From the NCBI RefSeq assembly GCF_006874645.1, contig NZ_CP030082.1, positions 434,001-498,000 of the forward strand: DNA of 64,000 nucleotides. Reading direction: 5' to 3'. The notes below the pieces were generated by a model. It was not told where the DNA came from, ran no database searches, and saw nothing but the letters and a program-made list of their open reading frames with translations. The position numbers and the translations under genes were made by a program. Of this stretch, positions 32,131 to 39,760 are shown one piece after another; the first letter of the stretch is position 1; each line of letters opens with the position of its first letter. This DNA comes from Bdellovibrio sp. ZAP7 (GTDB lineage: Bacteria; Bdellovibrionota; Bdellovibrionia; Bdellovibrionales; Bdellovibrionaceae).

Positions 32131-32906
32131 TGAATTTTGGTAAAACCCCATTCGTTAAGTTTACTGCCGTTATGGCAATTTTCACGGCAATGATCCTGGC
32201 AACAGGTTGCGCGACAGTGAATGATTTCGTCACGTCTCTTAAAGGCAAAGAAGAAAATCCTCCCTTAGAGAAAATCGATCAGGCGCCACGTTATTCAGAT
32301 GCCGCGAACATGAAAGTACCAACGGATCGTCAGTATAAACGCATGACAAAAAATCGCATGGAAGAAGAATCTGAATTGCAAGCCAATGCGGGTTCCACTT
32401 GGGTGATGGAAGGACAAGGTTCATACCTGTTTGCTCAAAATAAAATGCGCCGTGAAGGTGACATGTTGAATGTGAAACTGGATGGTTCAGCGCAAAAGCA
32501 GGTTGAAACCAAAGTCAGCGTTATCAAAAAATTGTTGAAACAATTGGAAGAGCAGGAAAAAGGTGCACAAGCGCCGTTAAGCAACGGCTTGGCAGCGAAT
32601 GCAGAGGGCGGCCGTGCCCCAGCCGCTGCAGCTCCAGCAGCTCCTGCAAAAGAAGAAGCTAAAGATGACAAAGAAGGATTGGCTGATGTGCAAAACATCC
32701 CGTCTAAAATTGTCGAAAAGTTGGCTGATGGAAATTACCGCGTGAAAGGTCAACAGCCCTTCATGATCGGCAAGCGTGAATACAAAGTGATTTTGACGGG
32801 CATGCTACGTCCCGAAGATTTCAATGACGAAGGCATCACGTCTCAAAAACTACTCGATCCCCAGTATGATGTTGTAAGCATCAGAAGGAACGCGACACAT
32901 GAATAA
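32127..32906 (+). CDS. flgH: Flagellar L-ring protein FlgH
   Basis: 259 aa. Lipoprotein signal with ILATGC lipobox. The FlgH core is visible (GSYLFAQNKMRREGDMLNVKLDG, then PSKIVEKLADGNYRVKGQQPFMIGKREYKVILTGMLRPEDFND). It carries an inserted Ala/Pro linker (about residues 155-185, RAPAAAAPAAPAKEEAK) not typical of enterobacterial FlgH. It overlaps flgA by 4 bp and flgI by 8 bp. It forms the outer-membrane ring. Confidence 0.94.
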   Translation: MMNFGKTPFVKFTAVMAIFTAMILATGCATVNDFVTSLKGKEENPPLEKIDQAPRYSDAANMKVPTDRQYKRMTKNRMEEESELQANAGSTWVMEGQGSYLFAQNKMRREGDMLNVKLDGSAQKQVETKVSVIKKLLKQLEEQEKGAQAPLSNGLAANAEGGRAPAAAAPAAPAKEEAKDDKEGLADVQNIPSKIVEKLADGNYRVKGQQPFMIGKREYKVILTGMLRPEDFNDEGITSQKLLDPQYDVVSIRRNATHE

Positions 32907-33909
32907 ACTTTTTAAAATCATCACTCTGGGTTTGGTACTGTTGGCGGCGTCTGCCGAAGTGGCTCAGGCCGCGCGTTTGAAAGACATCGCGACGATTCGT
33001 GGTGTTCGTGAAAATCAATTGATCGGTTACGGTATCGTTGTCGGCCTTAAAGGCACAGGCGATGGTAAAAATGAATTCATGAGTAAATCCATGGTGCGCA
33101 TGTTTGATAAACTGGGCGTGAAACTTGAGGGTCAAGATTTCTCAAGTAAAAACGTGGCAGCAGTTATCATCACAGCGTCTATGCCAGCATTTGGTAAAGC
33201 GGGAAATCCAATCGATATTACGGTGAGTGCTATCGGTGATGCTTCATCATTGGCGGGTGGTACTTTGCTGCAATCGCCTTTGCGCGCAGGGAATGATGAA
33301 GTCTATGCAGTCGCACAAGGTTCCATCATCATTGGTGGTGATCCAAAAGATGCTCATCTAACTTCCGGCAGAATCCCTAATGGTGCGACGATTGAAAGAG
33401 ATATGACAGCGGACTTTGCGACTCGCAAAATGTATCGTCTGACATTGATCAATCCTGATTTCACGACAGCGGCCCGTTCTGTGTTGACCATCAACAAAGA
33501 GCTTGGCGGCCACTATGCCTCTGCAAAAGATGGCGGTACGATTGATATTATCACGCCATTTGCCTATGAAAATCGCGGTGTCGAGTTGCTCGCAACGATC
33601 GAATCTATCGACATCAATCCTGATATGAAAGCGCGTGTTGTTGTGAATGAAAAAACCGGCACGATCGTGATCGGTGATAAGGTGAAGATTTCAAAAGTTG
33701 CGATCTCTCATGGTTCACTCTCTGTGAAAGTGGGCGATGGCAAAAAAGGAACTGTTGAAGAAAAGGTCGCAGTTCTTGAACCGGGTGTCAGTGTCGGGGA
33801 TCTTGTGCAGGCTCTTAACAAAATGGGAGTCACGCCAAAAGACCTGATAACTATACTTCAGTCCATCAAGGCAGCTGGAGCTTTGCACGGGGAACTCGAA
33901 GTATTATGA
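32899..33909 (+). CDS. flgI: Flagellar P-ring protein FlgI
   Basis: 336 aa. Signal peptide ends near AQA. FlgI blocks: RLKDIATIRGVRENQLIGYGIVVGLKGTGDG, DITVSAIGDASSLAGGTLLQSPL, the VYAVAQGSIIIGG strand and the C-terminal VSVGDLVQALNKMGVTPKDLITILQSIKAAGALHGELEV. It forms the ring in the peptidoglycan layer. Overlaps the end of flgH; its stop overlaps the next ATG. Confidence 0.97.
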   Translation: MNKLFKIITLGLVLLAASAEVAQAARLKDIATIRGVRENQLIGYGIVVGLKGTGDGKNEFMSKSMVRMFDKLGVKLEGQDFSSKNVAAVIITASMPAFGKAGNPIDITVSAIGDASSLAGGTLLQSPLRAGNDEVYAVAQGSIIIGGDPKDAHLTSGRIPNGATIERDMTADFATRKMYRLTLINPDFTTAARSVLTINKELGGHYASAKDGGTIDIITPFAYENRGVELLATIESIDINPDMKARVVVNEKTGTIVIGDKVKISKVAISHGSLSVKVGDGKKGTVEEKVAVLEPGVSVGDLVQALNKMGVTPKDLITILQSIKAAGALHGELEVL

Positions 33910-34271
33910 AATTTTTGTTTCATAATGACGCACCTTTTAATAAACTGAATTTATATGTCTTAGACACATGGAAGTGTTTAGGACGCGGGGAGGGTGAGGA
34001 AGAGATCGCGAACCATGGATGGTCAAGAGTACAAGTTTTCTCGCAGGAAACAGAAGCAAAAGATCAGCAAGGTCACGGAGTGACCAAATTGAGCCGAAGC
34101 TACACTCTAAAGAGTCAAGTACAGGATGTACATGATTCTCCGAATCTCACTCCCCATTTTTTTTCTCTTTCTCTTAGTTCTATAGACGACGACGGATTGG
34201 CGAAAGGCTCCAAGCGGAGCTTTTCTCTTCGGACAGTCCTCGCTCATGATGGTTCAATTCAATTAGTATGA
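33906..34271 (+). CDS. Doubtful ORF between flgI and flgJ
   Basis: 121 codons. The ATG overlaps the flgI stop (ATGA) and its own stop overlaps the next ATG (ATGA), which is what coupled genes look like. But the peptide is Ser/Thr/Lys-rich without recognisable domain, its codons are unlike neighbours, and the DNA is full of hairpins (ACTCTAAAGAGT at 34103, GTACAGGATGTAC at 34119, left arm of a 31-bp inverted repeat at 34194). It may be structured spacer rather than a gene. Confidence 0.25.
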   Translation: MKFLFHNDAPFNKLNLYVLDTWKCLGRGEGEEEIANHGWSRVQVFSQETEAKDQQGHGVTKLSRSYTLKSQVQDVHDSPNLTPHFFSLSLSSIDDDGLAKGSKRSFSLRTVLAHDGSIQLV

Positions 34272-34360
34272 AACGTGGTTCGATGTTTTTCTTTCTTTCT
34301 TCATTTCCCACAGTGCTGCGGAACTTGATAAAAGCTCCGCTTGGAGCCTTTCGCCAATCC
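34194..34360. repeat. Perfect 31-bp inverted repeat, 105-bp spacer
   Basis: Arms 34194-34224 and 34330-34360 are exact reverse complements. Each arm also contains a small terminator-like hairpin (GGCTCCAAGCGGAGC followed by TTTT). The spacer holds the ATG at 34268. No target-site duplication is visible at the edges. Confidence 0.9.
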
Positions 34361-35425
34361 TCATTACTAGATTCTGAGAGTAATAAAAATACATTGGGGA
34401 GTGATTCGGGAAATGTGCATCTGTCTCGCTCTGGAGGTAGCTTCGAAGTCCCTGTGGCGTCGGGGAATCATCTTCTTCCGTTTGTTCCGGTTAAGTATGT
34501 GGCTTCTGTTTCTTTGGTTGTGTTTGGCTTGCTTGCTTTGCAAGCTCGCGCGGAGATGATGGAGATTCCTTTGAAGGTTAATCCGGCTGTGCAGGCGCAG
34601 TTGGAGGCTCGGGAGAAGGCGGAGGCGGAGGCTAAAGTTGCGGCCGCTGCTGCTGCGCAGGCCGCTAAGAGTGGGCAGGTTGTGGATTCGGCTGCTGTTG
34701 CTGATCGGGCTAAGTTTAAGGCTTTGCCTTCTCGGTTTATGGGTAGGCCTCAGCAGAAGTCGGCTGATGAGAAGTTGAAGGATGTTTCTAAGATGTATGA
34801 GAAACATTTTTTGGGCGAGATGATGAAAGCTATGCGATCCACTGTTCATGAGAGTGGATTTATTCAGGTGAATCAGGCGGAGAAGATTTTTCGTGAGCAG
34901 CTTGATGGTGAGTATGTTGATAAGTGGAGTGAGAAGGGTGGCATTGGGCTTTCTTCGATGATCTATGATCAATTGGTGCAACGTTATGGTGCGCAGTTGG
35001 GGATTGCTAAGAAAGAATTGAAACCTATGGGGCCGATTGCTTTGAATGAGAAAAGTAATTTTACGGCTCATCAATTTCGTCATCCTGGGCGTGCAAAAGA
35101 TTCTATGTCATATCGCATTTCTCGAACCGCTCCTCCGGTTGCGGGGGCAAAAGCTGTTGAGGCATCTGAAAATCAGGTGAAAGCCCCATGGGGTGGGACT
35201 TTGCGGGCTGTGCGTAACTTAGTGGATAAGCAAACAATGGTGGAAATTGAGCACGACAATGGTCTAAAAAGCCAGGTCGTGTTTTTGGGCGAAGTGTCTC
35301 AGATTGAGACAGGTAAAAAGGTCCAAGCTGGCGAGACCCTTGGCATTTTGAGCTCAGAGGCAAAAAGCCTTTATTGGACAGTGGAACCAGACCATCCGAC
35401 AGGACAAGAAACTGTCTCAGAATGA
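34268..35425 (+). CDS. flgJ: FlgJ-type rod-binding protein with degenerate LytM/M23 C-terminal domain
   Basis: 385 codons if read from 34268, but the first 80 or so look non-native. A hydrophobic signal-like stretch (VKYVASVSLVVFGLLALQARA) precedes MMEIPLKVNP at about 34557, so the true start lies in 34450-34560. Rod-binding domain about 170-240 (KDVSKMYEKHFLGEMMKAMRSTVHESGF, then EKIFREQLDGEYVDKWS). C-terminal about 305-375 (WGGTLRAVRNLVDKQTMVEIEHDNGLKSQ, GKKVQAGETLGI) reads like M23/LytM, but the first HxxxD zinc motif and the final HxHxE motif (SLYWTVE here) are missing. A regulatory wall-binding role is inferred. Confidence 0.8.
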   Translation: MKRGSMFFFLSSFPTVLRNLIKAPLGAFRQSSLLDSESNKNTLGSDSGNVHLSRSGGSFEVPVASGNHLLPFVPVKYVASVSLVVFGLLALQARAEMMEIPLKVNPAVQAQLEAREKAEAEAKVAAAAAAQAAKSGQVVDSAAVADRAKFKALPSRFMGRPQQKSADEKLKDVSKMYEKHFLGEMMKAMRSTVHESGFIQVNQAEKIFREQLDGEYVDKWSEKGGIGLSSMIYDQLVQRYGAQLGIAKKELKPMGPIALNEKSNFTAHQFRHPGRAKDSMSYRISRTAPPVAGAKAVEASENQVKAPWGGTLRAVRNLVDKQTMVEIEHDNGLKSQVVFLGEVSQIETGKKVQAGETLGILSSEAKSLYWTVEPDHPTGQETVSE

Positions 35426-35426
35426 T

Positions 35427-35455
35427 TTGGTAGAAATGTCTCGATATGGTACTAT
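35427..35455 (+). promoter_or_regulatory. Sigma-70-type promoter before flgM
   Basis: TTGGTA (35427-35432), 17-bp spacer, TACTAT (35450-35455). Predicted start is near 35462, leaving a 65-nt leader to flgM. Confidence 0.5.
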
Positions 35456-35469
35456 GTTAAGAATAGAAA

Positions 35470-35508
35470 GAGTGTTTTGTAACACTCACGGACTCTGAAC
35501 TTCAGAGT
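35470..35508 (+). promoter_or_regulatory. Two hairpins in the flgM leader
   Basis: GAGTGTT-TTGT-AACACTC (35470-35487) and ACTCTGAA-C-TTCAGAGT (35492-35508). ACGGA lies between them, and the ribosome site AGAGGAG follows. The layout could allow translational control of flgM. Confidence 0.4.
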
Positions 35509-35526
35509 TAGAAAGAGGAGCTGTCG

Positions 35527-35856
35527 ATGAAAATTACACACAACAAAGTAGGTCAAAATCTGAACCTTACTGATGCTGGTAAATCCGACAAAGCTGCGGG
35601 CGTAGCAGGTAAAGCTGCAAGCAAAATTGCTGACGTAAAAGCGGATGCAATTGCGCAAGCTCAAGATGAATCTTCAAAAGTTCAATTGTCTCCTCGCGCA
35701 CAAGAAGCGAAACGCATCAAGGAATTGGCAATGTCAGCTCCAGATGTTGATGAAGCGAAAGTTGCGAAGTTCCGCGATATGATCGACAAAGGAACTTACA
35801 AAGTTGATGCGAAATCAATCGCAGACAAAATGGTTGATGAACACTTAGAATTCTAA
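35527..35856 (+). CDS. flgM: Anti-sigma-28 factor FlgM
   Basis: 109 aa, close to normal length. The conserved sigma-binding C-terminal half is clear: VQLSPRAQEAKRIKELAMSAPDVDEAKVAKFRDMIDKGTYKVDAKSIADKMVDEHLEF. The N-terminal half is basic and disordered, as needed for export through the flagellum. It holds FliA inactive until the hook is complete. Strong ribosome site AGAGGAG. Confidence 0.93.
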   Translation: MKITHNKVGQNLNLTDAGKSDKAAGVAGKAASKIADVKADAIAQAQDESSKVQLSPRAQEAKRIKELAMSAPDVDEAKVAKFRDMIDKGTYKVDAKSIADKMVDEHLEF

Positions 35857-35996
35857 TTTAAAATCTCAGTGTTGGGGAGTGCACGATAAACTACTCCCGC
35901 CATCAGCCAAGGATGACTGATGGATCTCCAAGAACCGTCTGAAGTAAAAGGCGACTTGTCCGCCAAAGCTTCAGCGAAGGCGGAAGGATAAATACA

Positions 35997-36521
35997 ATGG
36001 ATGTAGCAGTAGCAGAAAGAGCGTTTCAGAAGCTCGAAGCCAACCTTGAAGAACTCACCAAAATTTACCGCACTCTTCTTGATCTTGTTCGCAAAGAAAA
36101 AGAAATCCTGATCCGTGCGGATCGTGAAGCCTTGGATGAAAACAACTCCATCAAAGAAGAATTGCTCTATAAACTAAGAGCACAGGATTCTTTGCGTTCC
36201 CGTTATGCAATGGACCTTGCGGGGGTTATTGGCGGCGACGTGGAAAATCCACGTTTGTTGGAGTTGGCTCAGAAGATGGCTTTCAATCCAGCAGCAGCGG
36301 ATCGCTTGCGCACGCAGCATGCGGCCTTGGATATGCTGATCAAACGCATTACCGAAATTAATAAATCCAATGAAGAGCACGCGCAAACTGCGCTACAAAC
36401 TTTGAATGGTGCCTTGGATAATATTAAAGAAACTTTGTCTGGTAAGAAAACTTACGAGAAAAAGGGCGGCTACAAGTCAGGCCCTCAAGTTTCCGGTAAC
36501 TTCGTCAGCAAGGAAGCCTAG
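35997..36521 (+). CDS. flgN: FlgN-type chaperone for hook-junction proteins
   Basis: 174 aa, cytoplasmic, almost all helical. Family-like segments: LEANLEELTKIYRTLLDLVRKEKEILIRADREALDE, NNSIKEELLYKLRAQDSLR, ALDMLIKRITEINKSNEEHAQTALQTLNGALDNIKETLSG. The basic, Gly-rich tail is extra. FlgN proteins guard FlgK and FlgL before export, which fits the next two genes. Preceded by hairpins at 35900-35923 and 35958-35983 and the ribosome site GGAAGGAT. Confidence 0.82.
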   Translation: MDVAVAERAFQKLEANLEELTKIYRTLLDLVRKEKEILIRADREALDENNSIKEELLYKLRAQDSLRSRYAMDLAGVIGGDVENPRLLELAQKMAFNPAAADRLRTQHAALDMLIKRITEINKSNEEHAQTALQTLNGALDNIKETLSGKKTYEKKGGYKSGPQVSGNFVSKEA

Positions 36522-36622
36522 GCTAGTTCCTAAACCTATACTGTTGAAGTACACTAGGTATTAGTAATAAGTAAACGAACCAACCCCACGGATTACCAGG
36601 ATGGTGATCTCTAGGAGACAGA

Positions 36623-38029
36623 ATGTCGAAGATTTCGGCAATGATGGACACCGGCAAACGCTCTCTGATGAATTCTCAGACAGCGTTGCAAACGGTCGGT
36701 CATAACATCGCCAATAAATCCACGGAAGGTTTCTCTCGTCAAAGAGTGGAACTTCTTTCGAACGTTCCTATTGGTGAGGGTGGTTTGCAAATCGGTATGG
36801 GTGCCCGTGCCGGTGTCGTAACTCGCGTTAATAATCCTTGGTTAGAAAAACAAATTCAAAAAGAAGGCATGACCATGGGATTTGAAGATTCCCGTGCTGA
36901 TGGTCTTTCTCGTGTTGAACAAATTTATAATGAACAAAATAATAAAGGTCTGAACCAATACGTTACGGACTTTTTCAATGGTTTCCGTGAACTTTCCAAT
37001 AACCCGGAGTCATTGGCTTCCCGTACAATGGTGCGTGAGTCAGCTGTGGGGATGGTAAAAGATTTCGGTCGCGTGACGTCTCAGTTGCGTGGCGTTCAGG
37101 AAGACCTTGATGCCCAAATCAAAACAACTGTCGGCGAAGTGAATGAGATCACCAAAGAGATCGCTTCCCTGAATGAAAAAATTCAAACAGTTGAGGTTTC
37201 AAAAGTTCCGGCGAATGATGAACGTGATCGTCGAGATCTTTTGCTTAAAAAGCTGGGCGATAAAATCGATATCACTTGGGCTGAAGGTAAAGATGGCATG
37301 GTTTCCGTAACTGCGGGTCGTACAGCGATCCTGGTTTCCGGAACAGGTGCGTCTGAATTGAAAGCTCGTCAAACGGATACTCGTGACCGTATGGAGATCT
37401 TCTATCAAGGCACAGGAACTCCGGCGAATGTGACTGAGCAGATTTCGGGTGGTCGTATTGGTGGTGCTTTGGATGTTCGTGACCATGTGATCGAAGATCT
37501 ATTGGGTCATATCGACAATCTGGCTTACACATTGGCGACAGAAGTAAATAGAGCCCATATCGAAGGTTTCGATCGTAATGGCAACACAGGCGTTTTGTTC
37601 TTTGAACAACCCGAATCTGTGAAGGGTGCCGCAGCAAACATGGCGATGAATAAAACTATTTTCAATGACGTTTCCAGAATCGCAGCCGGCTCTCGTGCGG
37701 ATGCAGCTGGTGACAATACAGTCGCGAACGTAATCTCGTCTTTGCAATATAAGCAAGTGATGGATGGCGGAACGGCGACAATGGACGACTATTACAACAC
37801 GCAAGTGGGTCAAGTCGGTGCCATGGTTCAGCGTGCAGTAAAGTCGCAGGAATCACAAAAGAACGTCATCAGTCAGTTGACGAATATCAGGGAATCCATC
37901 AGCGGTGTTTCTTTGGATGAAGAGACCACGAAAATGATCGAGTTCCAAAAAACTTATGATGCTTCTGCACGTTTAATCAAAACGGCGGATGAGATGTTCG
38001 ACACAGTTCTTAACTTGAAACGTCTATAA
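36623..38029 (+). CDS. flgK: Flagellar hook-associated protein FlgK (HAP1)
   Basis: 468 aa. N-terminal MSKISAMMDTGKRSLMNSQTALQTVGHNIANKSTEGFSRQRVEL and C-terminal VSLDEETTKMIEFQKTYDASARLIKTADEMFDTVLNL are the conserved coiled-coil ends. The middle has ADFFNGFRELSNNPE-type (DFFNGFRELSNNPES) and INWAEG-type segments. First junction protein between hook and filament. Ribosome site AGGAGA. Confidence 0.97.
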   Translation: MSKISAMMDTGKRSLMNSQTALQTVGHNIANKSTEGFSRQRVELLSNVPIGEGGLQIGMGARAGVVTRVNNPWLEKQIQKEGMTMGFEDSRADGLSRVEQIYNEQNNKGLNQYVTDFFNGFRELSNNPESLASRTMVRESAVGMVKDFGRVTSQLRGVQEDLDAQIKTTVGEVNEITKEIASLNEKIQTVEVSKVPANDERDRRDLLLKKLGDKIDITWAEGKDGMVSVTAGRTAILVSGTGASELKARQTDTRDRMEIFYQGTGTPANVTEQISGGRIGGALDVRDHVIEDLLGHIDNLAYTLATEVNRAHIEGFDRNGNTGVLFFEQPESVKGAAANMAMNKTIFNDVSRIAAGSRADAAGDNTVANVISSLQYKQVMDGGTATMDDYYNTQVGQVGAMVQRAVKSQESQKNVISQLTNIRESISGVSLDEETTKMIEFQKTYDASARLIKTADEMFDTVLNLKRL

Positions 38030-38077
38030 GCGGCGGTAGCCGAGCAGAGCTGTAGCTGAAGCAGCGAAGGATATGAA

Positions 38078-39160
38078 ATGAGAATCGCGGATAAAATGGC
38101 TTTCAATCAGGTGAATCAGAACGTGGGCAAAAATCGCTCCGATATGTCTGATTTGCAGAATCAAGCCGCGACTCAAAAGCGTATCAATAAGCCTTCGGAT
38201 GATCCGTTGTCTGCAGCGCGTGTCCTGGCGGCTCGTACTGAAGAGCATGGGAATTCCCAATTCATTAAAAATATTAATAACGCCAAATCTTTCCTGGAGT
38301 TCTCGGATCAGTCACTCGGCGAGTTGTCTGATGCCTTGGTTCGTGCGAAAGAACTTGCGATCTCTCAGTCCAATGATGCCAGCGGTAACGCTGAGACACG
38401 TATGGTGACGGCATCTGAGATTGGGCAAATTTATAATCAAGCTGTACAGATCGGTAACCGTAAGTTGGGTGAGCGATATGTGTTTGGCGGTTACAAAACT
38501 CAAACAGCTCCTTTCGATCACTCTGGAAACTATTTCGGTGACGATGGGGATATGAAAATCCAAACCAACAAAGACTCTTTCGTTGCCATGAATATTTCTG
38601 GCAATAAAATATTCACAGGGCGTGGTTTGGATGGGGATGGCGTGGTTCGTCCTCGTTACGAGACTCCAACGACAGTTCAAGAAGTTCAGGAGTTCAAACA
38701 GGAAGAAATGGAGCGTCTTCAGAAAAATGAAGACGTGGAGCGCAATTTCTTAATGACTCGCGGTCCCGCAGGTGAGTTTGAAGGTAACGGCAAGCACAAG
38801 CAAGACCCGGTTACTGGTGCTCGAGGGGTGAATATTTTCTCGGTTCTTAAGGGCCTGGAAACCAGTCTGAAAGCGAATGACAAGGTCGGTGTCCAGGAGA
38901 CGATGGATCTTCTAGATCAAGCGATTTCCCAAGTAGTTCTCGCTCGTTCCGAGGTTGGGTCCAGAGTTATGTCCGTAAATAACACCATGGATTCTCTCCA
39001 AAAAGCGATCGTGGACAACAAAGCGACGGCTTCCCAATTGGAAGACGCTGATGCGTTCCAAGTTATCTCTGACATCAATAAGACTGATAGCACCCTTAAG
39101 GCGACTCTCGAAACGTCGGGTAAGCTAATTCAACCAAGCCTTCTTGACTTCCTAAGATAA
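38078..39160 (+). CDS. flgL: Flagellar hook-associated protein FlgL (HAP3)
   Basis: 360 aa. MRIADKMAFNQVNQNVGKNRSDMSDLQNQAATQKRINKPSDDPLSAARVL is the FlgL/flagellin-type start. Middle ERYVFGGYKTQTAPFD; end SQVVLARSEVGSRVMSVNNTMDSLQ. Second junction protein. Follows flgK by 48 bp; csrA follows with its own promoter. Confidence 0.96.
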   Translation: MRIADKMAFNQVNQNVGKNRSDMSDLQNQAATQKRINKPSDDPLSAARVLAARTEEHGNSQFIKNINNAKSFLEFSDQSLGELSDALVRAKELAISQSNDASGNAETRMVTASEIGQIYNQAVQIGNRKLGERYVFGGYKTQTAPFDHSGNYFGDDGDMKIQTNKDSFVAMNISGNKIFTGRGLDGDGVVRPRYETPTTVQEVQEFKQEEMERLQKNEDVERNFLMTRGPAGEFEGNGKHKQDPVTGARGVNIFSVLKGLETSLKANDKVGVQETMDLLDQAISQVVLARSEVGSRVMSVNNTMDSLQKAIVDNKATASQLEDADAFQVISDINKTDSTLKATLETSGKLIQPSLLDFLR

Positions 39161-39170
39161 AAATAATACC

Positions 39171-39197
39171 TACAGTTCCGCTAAATTTTACCGATAA
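39171..39197 (+). promoter_or_regulatory. Sigma-28 (FliA)-type promoter before csrA
   Basis: TACAGTTC-N11-ACCGATAA matches TAAAGTTT-N11-GCCGATAA at 13 of 16 positions with exact spacing. It starts 11 bp after the flgL stop and lies 24 bp before the csrA ATG. Confidence 0.6.
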
Positions 39198-39220
39198 CGA
39201 CTGCAGCAAAAGGAGTTGTC

Positions 39221-39448
39221 ATGCTGGTTCTCACACGGAAGTTGGGTGAAAGCATCGCTATCGATGATCACATAAAGATCAGAGTAGTACAAATCAAAGG
39301 GAAACAGGTTCGTTTAGGAATCGAAGCCCCTAAAGACACTAAGATTCACCGCGAAGAAGTGTACGTCGCCATTCAAGAACAGAATGTGCAATCCGCTGAT
39401 GTCTCCGCAGACAAATCTCGTTCTGTCGCTAAGCTTTTAAAGCCCTAA
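39221..39448 (+). CDS. csrA: Carbon storage regulator CsrA
   Basis: 75 aa. MLVLTRKLGESIAIDDHIKIRVVQIKGKQVRLGIEAPKDTKIHREEVYVAIQEQN is full CsrA, with Arg at the RNA-binding ends, followed by a 15-residue extension. It binds GGA in mRNA hairpins and blocks or stabilises messages. Ribosome site AAAGGAG. It pairs with the FliW antagonist downstream, the arrangement known from Bacillus and Campylobacter. Confidence 0.97.
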   Translation: MLVLTRKLGESIAIDDHIKIRVVQIKGKQVRLGIEAPKDTKIHREEVYVAIQEQNVQSADVSADKSRSVAKLLKP

Positions 39449-39462
39449 GGGGCTTATTGAGG

Positions 39463-39562
39463 GATGTGCCGCTAAGCAGGCACTTTCCGCGTTGGTCGTC
39501 GTCGCTGTACAGGAGTACAGCTTCCTCCTTCCGCCTTGAAATTGCCTACTTATCGACACATC
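39463..39562. repeat. Long imperfect palindrome with AGGA loop downstream of csrA (copy 2)
   Basis: The core GCTGTACAGGAGTACAGC (39504-39521) is a 7-bp stem around AGGA. Outer arms TAAGCAGGCACTTTC (39473-39487) and its partner at 39538-39552 match at 13 of 15, and pairing continues to 39463/39562. It begins 15 bp after the csrA stop. The rest of the gap to fliW (39563-39760) shows no gene. Confidence 0.75.
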
Positions 39563-39760
39563 TGTTTTGCGTTTTCTGGCTTCCGCTTTGCGGGTTCGCG
39601 CCCTTTGGGCTGCTGGGAGCGGGTGTGACGTGCGTCAAATTCATTAAATTTTATTGAGTCTCCCTGGATTTAGGTCCAGATTTATAGTTGTACTTACCCG
39701 AAGTGTATCCTGGCGTGTCTAAGATATGGGTAAGTCCGCTTTGTCCAGAGGGGGAATTGA

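Noticed and set aside
34194-34360. Miniature transposable element at the 31-bp inverted repeat
   Set aside because: Perfect terminal inverted repeats would fit, but no target-site duplication is visible at the edges and no second copy is in the window; kept as an unexplained inverted repeat.
34367-35083. Open frame antisense to flgJ (238 codons)
   Set aside because: Basic, Leu/Ser/Arg-rich translation caused by the skewed codon use of flgJ; the rod-binding domain is clearly on the plus strand.
36530-36622. Sigma-28 promoter before flgK
   Set aside because: No CCGATAA-type -10 at correct spacing; only a weak TTGAAG / TAATAA pair.
39457-39657. 66-codon ORF after csrA
   Set aside because: It lies within the palindrome and has no ribosome site; translation looks random.
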